From Bacteroidales bacterium (GTDB lineage Bacteria > Bacteroidota > Bacteroidia > Bacteroidales > UBA1715), in assembly GCA_017642535.1 (NCBI GenBank), contig JAGCOW010000005.1, forward strand, positions 1-51,696: a stretch of DNA of 51,696 bases, given 5' to 3'. The position numbers were made by a program, and so were the translations under genes. The notes beneath the pieces were generated by a model that was given only the letters and a program-made list of their open reading frames with translations, had not been told where the DNA came from and made no database searches. Below, piece after piece: positions 26,357 through 36,386 of this stretch. How positions within the stretch are numbered: the first letter of the stretch is position 1; the number at the start of each line of letters is the position of its first letter.

Positions 26357-27924
26357 TATTTCACTGGTGTTTCCACCTTGTATTCTTTGCCATTCTTGTA
26401 ATAAATGGCATATTTCAGCGTGCCGTTTTCTTGGTAATAATTCCACACTTTTACGGCTTGACCGTTTTTCCACTGTTCCTCGTGTTCCACTTGGCCGTTT
26501 TTGTAGTAGTAGAAATGTTTTCCTTGTGCTCGGCCAGCCACGTAACTTCCTTTGAACGCTTTTCCGCCGCCCACGTAGGTGCTTTTCCACACGTCGATTT
26601 TTTCACCGTACTGATATGTTCCCGTGGTCACGAGCGAACCGATTTTAATGGTCCAGACACCTTGTTTTAGGCCGTTTTCATACATTCCTTCCATTATTTT
26701 GTTGCCTTCGTCGTCGTATTCCACGCTCAAGCCGTTTCGTTGTCCATTTTCGTATTCCTCCTTTGTGAGCAAATCGCCACTTTCGCTGTAAAACTCCCAT
26801 AATCCGTTGAATTTGTCATGGCGGAAATAGCCCGTTTGTTTGAGCGTGCCGTCGGGATAATAATATTTCCACAAACCTTCTTTTTGTCCTTTTTCAAATA
26901 ATCCTTCCGATTCTTTTTTACCTGTTGGATAGAAAAATATCCATTGTCCACTCTTGTCGCCATTTTCAAGTGTAATTCCTTGCCCTACGAGCGTTCCGCC
27001 TATATCGTACAATTCTCCCGAGGTAACATTCCCATTTTTGTCGTAGTGGCGATGAACACCTATGGGCGTTTTGTCGCGATATGCACCTTTGTATTTCAGC
27101 GTGGAGTCGGAGTAATACGATTTTTTCTCAAACGGGTCCTCAAATTCAGCCATAGTGGAGCTTGAATATATCAGAGAATCGTTTTCATAGTTGCCAACCT
27201 GAATCAGTTGCTCGTGTTGGTCGTAAAGTTTGTACATCCCGTTGAGTTTTCCGTCGCTATAGTTCGCTTCGGTTTTAATTGCACCATTAGGGTAAAAACT
27301 GATATGTTGACCGACTTTTTGTCCTTTGGCGTTGGTCCTGTTCACCGATTGCGAGGAAATTAAGTTGTTGTTCTCGTATATGGTGATGGAAATCACCGTG
27401 CTGTCGTCGTATTCGTAGGAGAATCCTTCTTTTTTGTTGTCGGTGTATGGTATTGTTTTGACAATGGTTCCTTGTGGAGAAAAATATTCTTCAATGCCTT
27501 GTTTTTGGTCATTCACGTAAAGTACTCGCATAGAGAGATATACGGCAGAATCTGCAACAGCATATTCTTTATAATAACCGTTTTTTCGGTTTTCAAAATA
27601 TGAGATTTCTTTTTGCAGGTGTGCTTGTTCGTCGTAAAACGTCCAAATGCTGTCGAGCAGAAAATTGGTGCGTTTTCCCACCGATTTGAGTGTGCCGTCT
27701 TGATAATATGATTTCCAATAGCCATCAGGTTGCCCGTTCACCAACGTTCCCTCCGACGATACAGAACCGTCGGGATAAAAGAACTGCTTGAACTCTTGTG
27801 CAAAGGTGTTGTTTGAAGAAAAGAGACAGAAACAGACTGCGAATGGTCGAATTGTGCGAATGATGCTCACAAAGAAATTGCGAGTCCTGACCTTGTTCCA
27901 CCAATTGTTTCGTCCATTTTTCAT
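26356..27924 (-). CDS. Exported MORN-variant (YwqK-type) repeat protein
   Basis: 522 residues from the ATG at 27924, which follows the nadA stop by one base; a longer TTG start at 27942 would lie inside nadA. A basic N-terminus and hydrophobic stretch (FAVCFCLF...NNTFAQ) form a signal peptide. Almost all the rest is repeats of about 22 residues of the form GxWxxYYxDGTLK...YxxGxxxG (for example GLWKYYYPDGTLKQTGYF), the MORN_2/YwqK type. Such proteins are beta-solenoid-like; the name YwqK antitoxin comes from one Bacillus member and should not be taken as function here. Probably periplasmic or surface-bound. Confidence 0.88.
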   Translation of the reverse strand: MKNGRNNWWNKVRTRNFFVSIIRTIRPFAVCFCLFSSNNTFAQEFKQFFYPDGSVSSEGTLVNGQPDGYWKSYYQDGTLKSVGKRTNFLLDSIWTFYDEQAHLQKEISYFENRKNGYYKEYAVADSAVYLSMRVLYVNDQKQGIEEYFSPQGTIVKTIPYTDNKKEGFSYEYDDSTVISITIYENNNLISSQSVNRTNAKGQKVGQHISFYPNGAIKTEANYSDGKLNGMYKLYDQHEQLIQVGNYENDSLIYSSSTMAEFEDPFEKKSYYSDSTLKYKGAYRDKTPIGVHRHYDKNGNVTSGELYDIGGTLVGQGITLENGDKSGQWIFFYPTGKKESEGLFEKGQKEGLWKYYYPDGTLKQTGYFRHDKFNGLWEFYSESGDLLTKEEYENGQRNGLSVEYDDEGNKIMEGMYENGLKQGVWTIKIGSLVTTGTYQYGEKIDVWKSTYVGGGKAFKGSYVAGRAQGKHFYYYKNGQVEHEEQWKNGQAVKVWNYYQENGTLKYAIYYKNGKEYKVETPVK

Positions 27925-27925
27925 C

Positions 27926-28843
27926 TTATTTTGAAAGAGCAAACATTGTATAGAGTGCGTTTATGGCTTTTTGAGCGACGTCTTCGTCAACAAAAATCTC
28001 GTTTGTCTCGTTTTTTAGGCAATTATACACGTCTTCCAACGAGGTTTTCTTCATACTGTGGCACACAAGCGATTTGCTTCCGACGTAAAATTTTTTGTCG
28101 GGATTTTGCAACTCCATCGGATGAAGCACACCTTGTTCGGTGCAGACGATGAATTCCTTTGCTTTGGATTGTTTTACAAACGAAATCAGCTGTGCCGTGG
28201 AACCCACATAATCAGATATTTCCAAAATATCAAGTTGACATTCTGGGTGGGAAATTATCAACGCATCAGGATGTTTTTTCTTTTGTTCCAGCACTTTGTT
28301 TTTGTCGAGAAAATGATGAATAGGGCAGCAGCCGTTCCATACCTCGAATTCTTTTCCCGAAAGATGCATGGCATATTTCCCCAAATTTTGGTCGGGGGCG
28401 TACAAAATTTTCTCGCCGGCGTCCAAATAATGTTGGATAATCTTCAAACCGTTGGTTGACGTGCAGATGCAGTCACTCACGGCTTTCACGTCGGCAGAGG
28501 TGTTCACGTAGGTAATGATTTTCGTGTCGGGATGTTGGTCTTTGTATGCTTGGAGAGCCTCGCGGGTAATGCCGTCGGCCATAGCACAGCCAGCATCCAT
28601 AACGGGAAGCAGCACTTTCTTCTGAGAAGAAAGGATTTTTGCCGTCTCCGCCATAAAATGCACACCGCAAAAAACTATAATGTCGGCGTCGGTATCCTTT
28701 GCCGTCTGGCTTAATTTCAAGCTGTCGCCCAAGTAATCGGCCACGTCTTGTACGTCGTCGTTTTGGTAATAGTGAGCCAAGATGACCGCGTTCTTTTCCT
28801 TTTTCAATCTTTTGATTTCCGAAGAATAATCTATTTCTGCCAT
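27926..28843 (-). CDS. nadA: Quinolinate synthase
   Basis: Iron-sulfur enzyme that condenses iminoaspartate with dihydroxyacetone phosphate to quinolinate in NAD synthesis. 305 residues. Cluster cysteines fit the family: Cys86 in MDAGCAMAD, Cys172/173 in NGCCPIHH, Cys261 in SLVCHSMKKTSLEDVYNCL. Also typical: AHYYQNDDVQDVADYLGDSL and HPEC. nadB and nadC are not nearby. Promoter motif TAACTTTG (minus strand) at 28859-28866. The MORN-repeat gene follows after one base. Confidence 0.97.
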   Translation of the reverse strand: MAEIDYSSEIKRLKKEKNAVILAHYYQNDDVQDVADYLGDSLKLSQTAKDTDADIIVFCGVHFMAETAKILSSQKKVLLPVMDAGCAMADGITREALQAYKDQHPDTKIITYVNTSADVKAVSDCICTSTNGLKIIQHYLDAGEKILYAPDQNLGKYAMHLSGKEFEVWNGCCPIHHFLDKNKVLEQKKKHPDALIISHPECQLDILEISDYVGSTAQLISFVKQSKAKEFIVCTEQGVLHPMELQNPDKKFYVGSKSLVCHSMKKTSLEDVYNCLKNETNEIFVDEDVAQKAINALYTMFALSK

Positions 28844-28858
28844 ACGAAAATGTTTTTA

Positions 28859-28866
28859 CAAAGTTA
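28859..28866 (-). promoter_or_regulatory. Promoter -7 motif of nadA
   Basis: The minus strand reads TAACTTTG, 15 bases before the nadA ATG. Confidence 0.55.
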
Positions 28867-28949
28867 AAAAATAAGAGTTAGGAATTAAGAATTGAGAAAG
28901 GAATTTCTCTGGAAAAATCCTTGAGACTGTTTTGTTGCTTTGTGCAGTG

Positions 28950-29426
28950 TTATTGTGCGAACTTTGCATACATATACGAATCGTACAAAATGCCCTCAAT
29001 CAGGAAATTTTTGCGTAGAATGCCTTCTCGTTCAAACCCGAGCGATTCAAACAATTGTACCGAGTTTGTGTTTTCTGTACAAATTTGGGCCTCTACTCGC
29101 ACGATTCCTTGTGAAAAGAGGCGTGAGACCAATGTTTGTAATAATTCTTTTGCAAAACCGCGATGTTGGAATTTTTCCAGAACAACTATGGTGACCGAGG
29201 CCGTCACGTGTTTGGGAACAAGGTGCGCCGAGGCAAACCCAACAAACGAGCCATCTTCATACCCGGCAAGCGAGATTCTTTGCTTGTCGCCAACCCAGCT
29301 CTGCAACGATATATCGTCCAGCGATTCGCAATAATCTAAATCGGTGTAGTGCAACAATTTCTTGTTCGAGAAAATTGTCGACAAATCTTCAAAAACAGTA
29401 TGAAACTCAACGATTTGCATCACCAT
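28950..29426 (-). CDS. GNAT family N-acetyltransferase
   Basis: 158 residues of the Gcn5-related acetyltransferase fold. The acetyl-CoA loop is in VVLEKFQHRGFAKELLQTLVSRLF, followed by TENTNSVQLFESLGFEREGILRKNF, the RimJ/RimL-like pattern. The substrate is unknown (protein N-terminus, amino acid or antibiotic). The start overlaps the end of the metallophosphatase gene by 7 bases, so the two are coupled. Confidence 0.88.
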   Translation of the reverse strand: MVMQIVEFHTVFEDLSTIFSNKKLLHYTDLDYCESLDDISLQSWVGDKQRISLAGYEDGSFVGFASAHLVPKHVTASVTIVVLEKFQHRGFAKELLQTLVSRLFSQGIVRVEAQICTENTNSVQLFESLGFEREGILRKNFLIEGILYDSYMYAKFAQ

Positions 29427-29914
29427 CTATCGTATTCTATCACGGAAAGATTTTTGGGTGCTCCGTTTTCAATCCCAAGTTCAATCATTGTGCGTTTCTG
29501 ATGAAAGCCCGTTTTCCCGATAGCTCCTGGATTAATGTGTAACAGATTGAGTTTTGCGTCGTTCATCACTTTTAGGATATGGGAATGTCCGCTGATAAAT
29601 ATGTTGGGCTTATACGCAAGAATTTCTTGTTTCACCGATGGTTCATATTTCTCGGGATAGCCGCCAATGTGTGTCATTAGCACTTTCAAACCGTCACACT
29701 CGAACGTGGCAATTTTCGGAATGCGAATGCGTAAATCTTGCCCGTCAATGTTGCCATACACGGCGTGAACCGTCGTGATTTCCTGCAATTGTTCCAGCAC
29801 CTGCAACGAGCCAATATCGCCCGAATGCCAGATTTCATCAGCAGTCCTTGCGTGGCTCAAAATCGCCTCGTCTAAATAGTTGTGGGTATCGGAAAGAATA
29901 AGAATCTTTTTCAT
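29420..29914 (-). CDS. YfcE/MJ0936-family metallophosphodiesterase
   Basis: Small (164-residue) calcineurin-fold phosphoesterase. Metal-site motifs in order: SDTHN (Asp8, His10), HSGDIGS, YGNIDGQ, MTHIGGYP, ISGHSHI and NPGAIG. Members hydrolyse phosphodiesters in vitro; the natural substrate is not known. It is first in a two-gene operon with the GNAT gene and divergent from yebC. Confidence 0.92.
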   Translation of the reverse strand: MKKILILSDTHNYLDEAILSHARTADEIWHSGDIGSLQVLEQLQEITTVHAVYGNIDGQDLRIRIPKIATFECDGLKVLMTHIGGYPEKYEPSVKQEILAYKPNIFISGHSHILKVMNDAKLNLLHINPGAIGKTGFHQKRTMIELGIENGAPKNLSVIEYDRW

Positions 29915-29930
29915 TTGTTTGAAATTGTAA

Positions 29931-29960
29931 CAAAAGTAAGTGTTTTTTTATGTACTTTTG
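29931..29960. promoter_or_regulatory. Divergent promoters of the phosphodiesterase and yebC
   Basis: The minus strand has TACTTTTG at 29931-29938 (for the phosphodiesterase) and the plus strand has TACTTTTG at 29953-29960 (for yebC). The -7 boxes are only 14 bases apart, so the two polymerases should compete. Confidence 0.6.
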
Positions 29961-29982
29961 CACGAACTTAAATAAAATTCGT

Positions 29983-30735
29983 ATGTCAGGTCATAGTAAA
30001 TGGGCAAAAATTAAGAGAGACAAAGGAGCGAATGACTCTAAACGAAGCAAGATATTCTCTCGTATTTCGAAGGAAATCACTATTGCAGTGAAAGAAGGTC
30101 AATGTGGCGACCCCGATATGAATCCGCGTTTGCGTCTTTGCATTCAGAACGCAAAAAGTCAGAATATGCCGAAAGAGGTTATTGAGCGTGCCATCAACAA
30201 AGGAAAGCAAGATAAATCCGATTTTGAGTTGTTGACATACGAGGGCTACGCAAATGGCGGCGTTGCCGTGTTTGTGGAATGTTTGAGCGACAACAACAAT
30301 CGTTCGTACACAGCCGTTCGCACCTGTTTCAAGAAATATAACAACAGTTTGGGCAACAATGGTTCGTTGGCTTTTATTTTCGACAGAAAAGGCGTGTTCG
30401 AGATCAAGAAAAGTGCCATTCCTATGCCGCTTGACGAGTTCGAGTTTGAATTGATAGATTCAGGTTTGGACGAGATGGATGCCGAAGACGAGGAAATCGT
30501 TACATTATATTGTCCATACGATTCTTTCGGCGAAATGCAGAAAAAACTGGAAGAATTGAAAATTGAAATCGACAATGCCGAATTGAAGCAAATTCCAAAC
30601 ACGACAAAGGAATTGCCGTTGGAAGACGCTCAGAAAGTGATGAACTTTGTCGATGCTCTGGAAGAAATTGATGACGTGAGTGCGGTATATCACAATCTTG
30701 AAATTACCGACGAATTAGCAAACACATTGGGATAA
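29983..30735 (+). CDS. yebC: YebC/PmpR family protein
   Basis: 250 residues from the ATG at 29983, where the family start MSGHSKWAKIKRDKG lies; a frame to 29950 runs into the promoter. Also conserved: GDPDMNPRLRLCIQNAKSQNMPKEVIERAINKG, YEGYANGGVAVFVECLSDNNNR, and LGNNGSLAFIFDRKG. Long annotated as a transcription regulator; more recent work on the family points to a role in translation. It overlaps purU by one base (TAATG). Confidence 0.95.
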   Translation: MSGHSKWAKIKRDKGANDSKRSKIFSRISKEITIAVKEGQCGDPDMNPRLRLCIQNAKSQNMPKEVIERAINKGKQDKSDFELLTYEGYANGGVAVFVECLSDNNNRSYTAVRTCFKKYNNSLGNNGSLAFIFDRKGVFEIKKSAIPMPLDEFEFELIDSGLDEMDAEDEEIVTLYCPYDSFGEMQKKLEELKIEIDNAELKQIPNTTKELPLEDAQKVMNFVDALEEIDDVSAVYHNLEITDELANTLG

Positions 30736-31604
30736 TGGAAAACAAATCGCAAAATACGGCGACTATTTTGGCTCATTGCAAGGACCAGAAGGGTATTGTG
30801 ATGGCTGTCACCGACTTTATATTAAAAAACAACGGAAACATTTTGTATTTGGACCAACACGTTGACCGTCAAGAATCGGAATTTTTTATGCGTGTGCAGT
30901 GGGATTTGGACGGTTTCAACATTCCTACCGAGAAAATTGGCGATTATTTCACGACGTTGGTTGCAAAACCGTCGAAGATGTCGTTCGAGATTCATTTTTC
31001 AAATACGAAACAGCGTTTGGCAATCTTCGTGTCGAATCTTTCGCACTGTATTTACGACATTCTTTCACGTGCCCGTTCTGGCGAGTGGGACATTGAAGTT
31101 CCGCTTATCATAAGCAATCACGAAAAACTTCGTCATATTGCCGAGGAATTCAATATCCCATATTATTGTTTGCCAATCACGCCAGAAAACAAGTTGGAGC
31201 AAGAGGCAAAAATCAAGAAATTGCTTCGCGAAAACAATATCGACTTGGTTATTCTTGCTCGTTATATGCAAGTGGTATCTGACTCATTTATAAAAGATTA
31301 CACCAATAGAATCATCAACATTCACCATTCATTTTTACCAGCATTCCCAGGTGCGAAACCATACGAATCGGCGTATGCACGTGGTGTGAAACTGATAGGT
31401 GCCACCAGCCACTATGTGACTCCCGAACTTGATGCCGGACCTATTATCGCACAAGGCGTAACTCAAGTTTCGCACAAAGATACGGTTGAGAATATGAAAC
31501 GTAAGGGTTTGGATTTGGAGAAGATAGTGCTTTCAAAAGCTATCTGGTCGCATATTCAGCATAAGACGTTGGTATTCAATAACAAAACTATTGTTTTTGA
31601 ATAA
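30735..31604 (+). CDS. purU: Formyltetrahydrofolate deformylase
   Basis: Releases formate from 10-formyl-THF, balancing one-carbon pools and supplying formate to purine synthesis. An N-terminal ACT domain (LAHCKDQKGIVMAVTDFILKNNGNI) is followed by the formyltransferase domain with NIHHSFLPAFPGAKPY (catalytic Asn and His) and GATSHYVTPELDAGPII (catalytic Asp). 289 residues is normal. It is coupled to yebC. Confidence 0.96.
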   Translation: MENKSQNTATILAHCKDQKGIVMAVTDFILKNNGNILYLDQHVDRQESEFFMRVQWDLDGFNIPTEKIGDYFTTLVAKPSKMSFEIHFSNTKQRLAIFVSNLSHCIYDILSRARSGEWDIEVPLIISNHEKLRHIAEEFNIPYYCLPITPENKLEQEAKIKKLLRENNIDLVILARYMQVVSDSFIKDYTNRIINIHHSFLPAFPGAKPYESAYARGVKLIGATSHYVTPELDAGPIIAQGVTQVSHKDTVENMKRKGLDLEKIVLSKAIWSHIQHKTLVFNNKTIVFE

Positions 31605-31643
31605 TCTGTTGGTGAAGAAATAATCTTCAATTTTCAAATGATT

Positions 31644-31672
31644 GTAGAGACACGATTAAATCGCATCTCTAC
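31644..31672. repeat. REP-like palindrome, type A variant
   Basis: GTAGAGACACGATT / AAATCGCATCTCTAC: outer GTAGAGA/TCTCTAC kept, inner stem diverged but still mostly paired. It lies between the convergent purU and DUF937-like genes. Confidence 0.8.
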
Positions 31673-31680
31673 AAGAATGA

Positions 31681-32118
31681 TTATTTTTTGAAGAATTTCC
31701 CTAAAATGCTGGTTGCTGCACCAAGCAAGTCTCCTTTCGAAGAAGAACCAGCTGCCGAAGCGCCAAGCGACGTAAGAATGCTTGTCAAATCAATACCACT
31801 GTCCTTTGACGTGATTTTTCCAATAATGGTAGGAAGTAGCGAAGTGGCTACTTTAATCGTTGAATCGTCAAGACCTAACTTTTTAGCAGCATTTTTTGTG
31901 AAAAGTTGTGTCGCCAATTGTGTGATAGGACTTGATTCTGCCGAAGTCTTGCCTGTAAACAACGACGTGATTTGCTCAATACCGCTTGCCGATTGAGCTT
32001 TTTCTTTCACACTGCCAAAAATAGAATCCGTTAAACCGTCTAATACGTTGCTTCCCAAGTTGCTTCCCGATGCTGAAGCTTGTACTTGTTTAAGAATTAA
32101 ATCTGTAATTTGTGACAT
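31681..32118 (-). CDS. DUF937-like protein
   Basis: 145 residues with no signal peptide. Low-complexity, Ser/Ala/Gly-rich helices: MSQITDLILKQVQ, LFTKNAAKKLGLDDSTIKVATSLLPTIIGKI, then a terminal LLGAATSILGKFFKK. The LLPxIIGxI pattern is that of the DUF937/YidB-like group, whose function is unknown. Promoter motif TACATTTG (minus strand) at 32147-32154. Confidence 0.7.
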   Translation of the reverse strand: MSQITDLILKQVQASASGSNLGSNVLDGLTDSIFGSVKEKAQSASGIEQITSLFTGKTSAESSPITQLATQLFTKNAAKKLGLDDSTIKVATSLLPTIIGKITSKDSGIDLTSILTSLGASAAGSSSKGDLLGAATSILGKFFKK

Positions 32119-32259
32119 AATTTTTTGTTTTAATAAGGTTTTCCTACAAATGTAGTTTTTTTTGACTTACAACGTAAAAAATAATGGCTTTTTTTGACTG
32201 AATAGATTATTCTCCTTATTCGGAACGTTCCTCGTAAATGACAATTCAATAAAATTCAA

Positions 32260-32267
32260 TATATTTG
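32260..32267 (+). promoter_or_regulatory. Promoter -7 motif of aspS
   Basis: TATATTTG followed by C, 32 bases before the aspS ATG. Confidence 0.6.
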
Positions 32268-32299
32268 CACTGCTTTCAGCAAATTTAATTGCAATAAAA

Positions 32300-34060
32300 A
32301 TGTATAGAACAAAAACCTGCGGCGAACTACGTGCCGCAAACATAGGAGAAACCGTCGTTTTGAGCGGTTGGGTACAAAAATCCCGCGAATTGGGCGGAAT
32401 GACTTTCGTTGACTTGCGCGACCGCTACGGCATCACGCAGCTGGTGTTCGACGAAAACCAAAATGCCGCCTTGTGCGAGGAAGCCAAGAAATTGGGTCGT
32501 GAGTTTGTCATTCAAATTGAAGGCAAGGTTGTGGAACGTTCCAGCAAAAACCCGAAAATGGATACGGGCGACATTGAAATCATCGTTTCCAAACTTACGG
32601 TGCTCAACACGTCGGAAATCCCTCCATTCACCATTCAGGACGATACCGATGGTGGCGACGACCTTCGTATGAAATATCGTTACCTTGACTTGCGTCGTCA
32701 GTGCGTACGCAAGAATCTGGAACTTCGCCACAAAATGGCGTTCGAAGTTCGTAGCTATCTCGACAAACAAGGATTCCTTGAAGTCGAAACTCCTGTGTTG
32801 ATTGGCTCTACGCCCGAAGGTGCACGCGATTTCGTGGTTCCTTCGCGTATGAATCCTGGACAGTTCTATGCGTTGCCACAAAGTCCGCAAACGTTGAAAC
32901 AATTGTTGATGGTGGCTGGTTTCGACCGCTATTTCCAGATTGTGAAATGTTTCCGCGACGAAGACCTTCGTGCCGACCGTCAGCCAGAGTTTACTCAGAT
33001 TGACTGCGAGATGAGCTTTGTGGAACAAGAAGATATTATCACCTTGTTCGAGGGAATGGCAAAACATTTGTTCAAAACGATTCGCAACATTGACATTACG
33101 GAAGCATTCCCACGTATGACGTGGCACGATGCTATGAAATACTATGGTAGCGACAAGCCCGACCTTCGTTTCGACATGAAGTTTGTGGAACTGATGGACG
33201 TCCTCAAGGGCTACGGTTTCGGCGTGTTCGACAATGCTGAATACATCGGCGGTATTTGTGCAAAAGGTGCTGCTACATACACTCGTAAGCAACTTGACCA
33301 ATTGACGGAGTTTGTGAAACGTCCGCAAATTGGTGCCAAAGGAATGGTTTACGCTCGTGTGGAAGCCGATGGAAACGTTAAATCAAGCGTTGACAAGTTC
33401 TATTCGCAAGACGTTTTGCAAAAGATGAAAGCTGCTTTCGGTGCCGAACCAGGAGACTTAATCCTTATTTTGAGTGGCGACGATACAATGAAGACACGTA
33501 AGCAATTGTGTGAACTTCGTCTTGAAGTTGCCAACCAACTCGGACTTCGCGACAAAGACAAATTTGCGTGCTTGTGGGTTGTGGATTTCCCTATGTACGA
33601 ATGGAGCGAGGAAGAAGGCCGCTTGATGGCTATGCACCACCCGTTCACCAGCCCGAAACCCGAAGATGTTGCGTTGCTCGACACCGACCCGGCTTCGGTT
33701 CGTGCCAATGCCTACGATATGGTAATCAACGGCGTGGAAGTCGGTGGCGGTTCGATTCGTATCCACGACAGCCAGTTGCAGGCAAAGATTTTCAAGATTT
33801 TAGGTTTTACGCCCGAAAAGGCACAAGAACAATTTGGTTTCTTGATGAACGCATTCAAATACGGAGCGCCACCTCACGGAGGTCTTGCTTACGGTCTTGA
33901 CCGTTGGGTAAGTTTGTTCGCAGGTTTGGACAGCATCCGCGACTGCATCGCATTCCCGAAAAACAATTCAGGTCGTGATGTTATGCTCGATGCACCTTCG
34001 GCAATCGACCAGAAGCAATTGGATGAATTGTTCTTGGACATCAAGGAAATAGAAAAATAA
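32300..34060 (+). CDS. aspS: Aspartyl-tRNA synthetase
   Basis: Class II synthetase, 586 residues. The N-terminal OB-fold anticodon domain (about 1-110) contains [22 protein letters not shown]. Class II motif 2 is [18 protein letters not shown]. The bacterial GAD insertion spans about 280-420. Motif 3 is [16 protein letters not shown] near the end. The codons are strongly biased, as expected for a translation gene. Confidence 0.98.
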   Translation: MYRTKTCGELRAANIGETVVLSGWVQKSRELGGMTFVDLRDRYGITQLVFDENQNAALCEEAKKLGREFVIQIEGKVVERSSKNPKMDTGDIEIIVSKLTVLNTSEIPPFTIQDDTDGGDDLRMKYRYLDLRRQCVRKNLELRHKMAFEVRSYLDKQGFLEVETPVLIGSTPEGARDFVVPSRMNPGQFYALPQSPQTLKQLLMVAGFDRYFQIVKCFRDEDLRADRQPEFTQIDCEMSFVEQEDIITLFEGMAKHLFKTIRNIDITEAFPRMTWHDAMKYYGSDKPDLRFDMKFVELMDVLKGYGFGVFDNAEYIGGICAKGAATYTRKQLDQLTEFVKRPQIGAKGMVYARVEADGNVKSSVDKFYSQDVLQKMKAAFGAEPGDLILILSGDDTMKTRKQLCELRLEVANQLGLRDKDKFACLWVVDFPMYEWSEEEGRLMAMHHPFTSPKPEDVALLDTDPASVRANAYDMVINGVEVGGGSIRIHDSQLQAKIFKILGFTPEKAQEQFGFLMNAFKYGAPPHGGLAYGLDRWVSLFAGLDSIRDCIAFPKNNSGRDVMLDAPSAIDQKQLDELFLDIKEIEK

Positions 34061-34112
34061 TTTTTCACTGCGAGAACCAAGTCTATGGAAATGGATTTTA
34101 AATGCTGTAGAA

Positions 34113-36386
34113 ATGAAACGGGCTGTTTACATACTATTTCTATTGATTACGGTTCAAACGTTGGGACAGAAGTCGTTTACGGCTACTGTTTATGATGCGG
34201 AAACCCGAAGCCCGTTGGCTGGTGTGCAGGTTTTGTTTTATAAGAACAATAATGTGCAGATAACCGACGAGAAAGGCAAGGTTTCGTATGACTTGCGCAA
34301 GCTTCCCGATAGCGTGGAGTTTTCCTTTATCGGTTATAAAGATACTACGGTGGTTGTAAATAAGCCGTCGGATAAGGTTGTGATTCGTCTGCGACCTATT
34401 GCGTACAAAACGCAGGAAGTGATTGTCACAGGAAGAAAAAACGACGAAAATGTGACGCTTGCCCGTGATGAGGTGTATCTTACCAAGGCAGAACTGATGA
34501 CGCTTCCCGCCTTGATGGGAGAACAAGACGTGATTCGCTCGTTTTCTACGAATGCCGGCGTGCAACAATTCGAGGGAATGCAAGGAATTTATGTACGTGG
34601 AGGGAGCCAAGACCAGAATCTTATTGTGTTCGACGAGGCAATTGTGTATAATCCATCGCATTTGTTGGGCTTTTTCTCGGTATTCAATCCCGACATAATT
34701 GAAAATGCCAAACTTTACAAATCGGGGGTTCCAGCCAAGTATGGTGGTCGATTGTCTTCGGTCTTGCAAATCTCGTCACGAAAACCTTCTACAGAACGAT
34801 TTGAATGCGACGGCTCGCTTGGACTTATTTCTTCCCGACTTGCGTGTAACGTGCCAATGGGAAAGAAGTTTGCCGCCCAACTTTCGGTACGAAAATCCTA
34901 CCTTAATTCGTTGATTTTGCCGTTGGTGTATTCCATCATTTCTCCTGACGAAAATGCTCCTCGACTTGGATTTTACGACGCAAATGCAAAAATACTGTTT
35001 GATGGAAATCCCCGCAATTCATTCACTCTTTCTGGCTATACGGGCAAAGACCATTTCTTTATGAAAGACAGCAAACCTCCGCTGACTGAAAACACTGTTG
35101 GCTGGGGTAATTCTGCTCTTACGGCGAATTGGCTCCATACGTCAAAGAATAATTTTATCACATCAACATCTTTTTCGTATTCGCATTATTTCTTTTCGTT
35201 TGAAATGCTGCAAAGCTATTTTTCAATGGCAACGGAAACGGGAATTTCCAATTTCGACGTTCGGAGTGTTACCAATAAAAGTGTTGGAAAAAACCTGTTC
35301 TCGTTTGGTGCCGAAAATTTGGTGCAACAGTTTAATTTAGGCGATATCAACTTAAAGTTGGATACGGAAAATCGAACGATAAACAATCCTGAGTCGTGCA
35401 TTTCCAATGAGTTCTCATTGTTTGCCGAAGATAATATCGATATTTCCGACCAATGCAATATTGTTGTTGGTTTGCGGACATCTTTGTATTCAAAAAATGA
35501 CACGCTTACGTATATGAATGTGAGCGTAAGTCCAAGAATACAAGCTCGTTATATGTTTTCTTCCGATGCTTCGGTCAAAGCATCGATTTCAAGGGAGACG
35601 CAGAATCTTCATTTGGTTTCTATGGTTTCGTCGGCTCTGCCTGCCGATATTTGGTTCCCTGCTTCAGAAAATCTCAAACCCGAAAAGGGAATTTTATGTA
35701 GCATAGGATTTTTCAAGAATTTCTCGGCAAACGTATATGAAACGTCTGTAAGCTTGTTTTACAAACATTTGAACAATCTTGTAGAGTTTAAGGATTGTTT
35801 CACCGACATTTATACGCACAATTTCTACGATAGAATTGCCACGGGGAAAGGGTTTGCGTGTGGCACTGAACTGTCGGTGGCAAAGAAACAAGGGCAGTTC
35901 CAATGGTCTGCTTCGTATTCTTTTTCAAGAACATTGCGAAAATTCGCCGAATTGAACGACAATTATTGGTATCCGGCAACATTCGACCGTCCGCACGACG
36001 CTACGGTCACGCTATCATATACGACAAATTCAAAGAAATGGAAATTTGCCGCGTTCTGGGTTTATACCAGCGGAAAAGCATACTCCGAATTGTCGGAAAT
36101 GTACCTCATAGCCGGAAATCTTGTTTCGCACTATGGAGCAATGAATAACTCCCGTATGCCTGCCTACCATCGTCTTGACTTAAGTGCTGATTATCAGTGG
36201 TTTATAAAAGATAAAATTGACGCACACTTGCAATTTTCCATATATAATGCATACAACAGGAATAATCCCTATTTCATCTCGTATGACGCACAACAATCGT
36301 CAGAAAAATTGTATAGTGTAGAGAAAAATGTGACGGGTTTGTTCCCCATTTTGCCAGCCATTTCTGTAACGTTTCACTTGCTATGA
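34113..36386 (+). CDS. TonB-dependent receptor with CarboxypepD_reg-like N-terminus
   Basis: Outer-membrane active importer, 757 residues. Signal peptide MKRAVYILFLLITVQTLG; a CarboxypepD_reg-like beta-sandwich (about 20-100, SFTATVYDAETRSPLAGVQVLF); plug domain (about 115-225, GMQGIYVRGGSQDQNLIVFDEAIVYNP); then the 22-strand barrel. It overlaps the DUF4249 lipoprotein gene by 4 bases. This receptor/DUF4249 pairing recurs in Bacteroidota; the substrate is unknown and the partner is not SusD, which argues against classical glycan uptake. Confidence 0.94.
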   Translation: MKRAVYILFLLITVQTLGQKSFTATVYDAETRSPLAGVQVLFYKNNNVQITDEKGKVSYDLRKLPDSVEFSFIGYKDTTVVVNKPSDKVVIRLRPIAYKTQEVIVTGRKNDENVTLARDEVYLTKAELMTLPALMGEQDVIRSFSTNAGVQQFEGMQGIYVRGGSQDQNLIVFDEAIVYNPSHLLGFFSVFNPDIIENAKLYKSGVPAKYGGRLSSVLQISSRKPSTERFECDGSLGLISSRLACNVPMGKKFAAQLSVRKSYLNSLILPLVYSIISPDENAPRLGFYDANAKILFDGNPRNSFTLSGYTGKDHFFMKDSKPPLTENTVGWGNSALTANWLHTSKNNFITSTSFSYSHYFFSFEMLQSYFSMATETGISNFDVRSVTNKSVGKNLFSFGAENLVQQFNLGDINLKLDTENRTINNPESCISNEFSLFAEDNIDISDQCNIVVGLRTSLYSKNDTLTYMNVSVSPRIQARYMFSSDASVKASISRETQNLHLVSMVSSALPADIWFPASENLKPEKGILCSIGFFKNFSANVYETSVSLFYKHLNNLVEFKDCFTDIYTHNFYDRIATGKGFACGTELSVAKKQGQFQWSASYSFSRTLRKFAELNDNYWYPATFDRPHDATVTLSYTTNSKKWKFAAFWVYTSGKAYSELSEMYLIAGNLVSHYGAMNNSRMPAYHRLDLSADYQWFIKDKIDAHLQFSIYNAYNRNNPYFISYDAQQSSEKLYSVEKNVTGLFPILPAISVTFHLL

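Noticed and set aside
26356..27942. Longer start (TTG at 27942) for the MORN-repeat protein
   Set aside because: It would overlap nadA by 17 bases; the ATG at 27924 follows the nadA stop by one base and begins a proper export signal.
26317..29426. A toxin-antitoxin pair of the YwqK protein with the GNAT gene at 28950
   Set aside because: The two are separated by nadA and in different transcripts, and the YwqK protein is exported; no evidence for a pair.
32327..33328. 333-codon open frame antisense to aspS
   Set aside because: It mirrors a highly biased, clearly real aspS gene; it has no recognisable family, is rich in His/Phe/Thr as expected from a reversed frame, and has no promoter.
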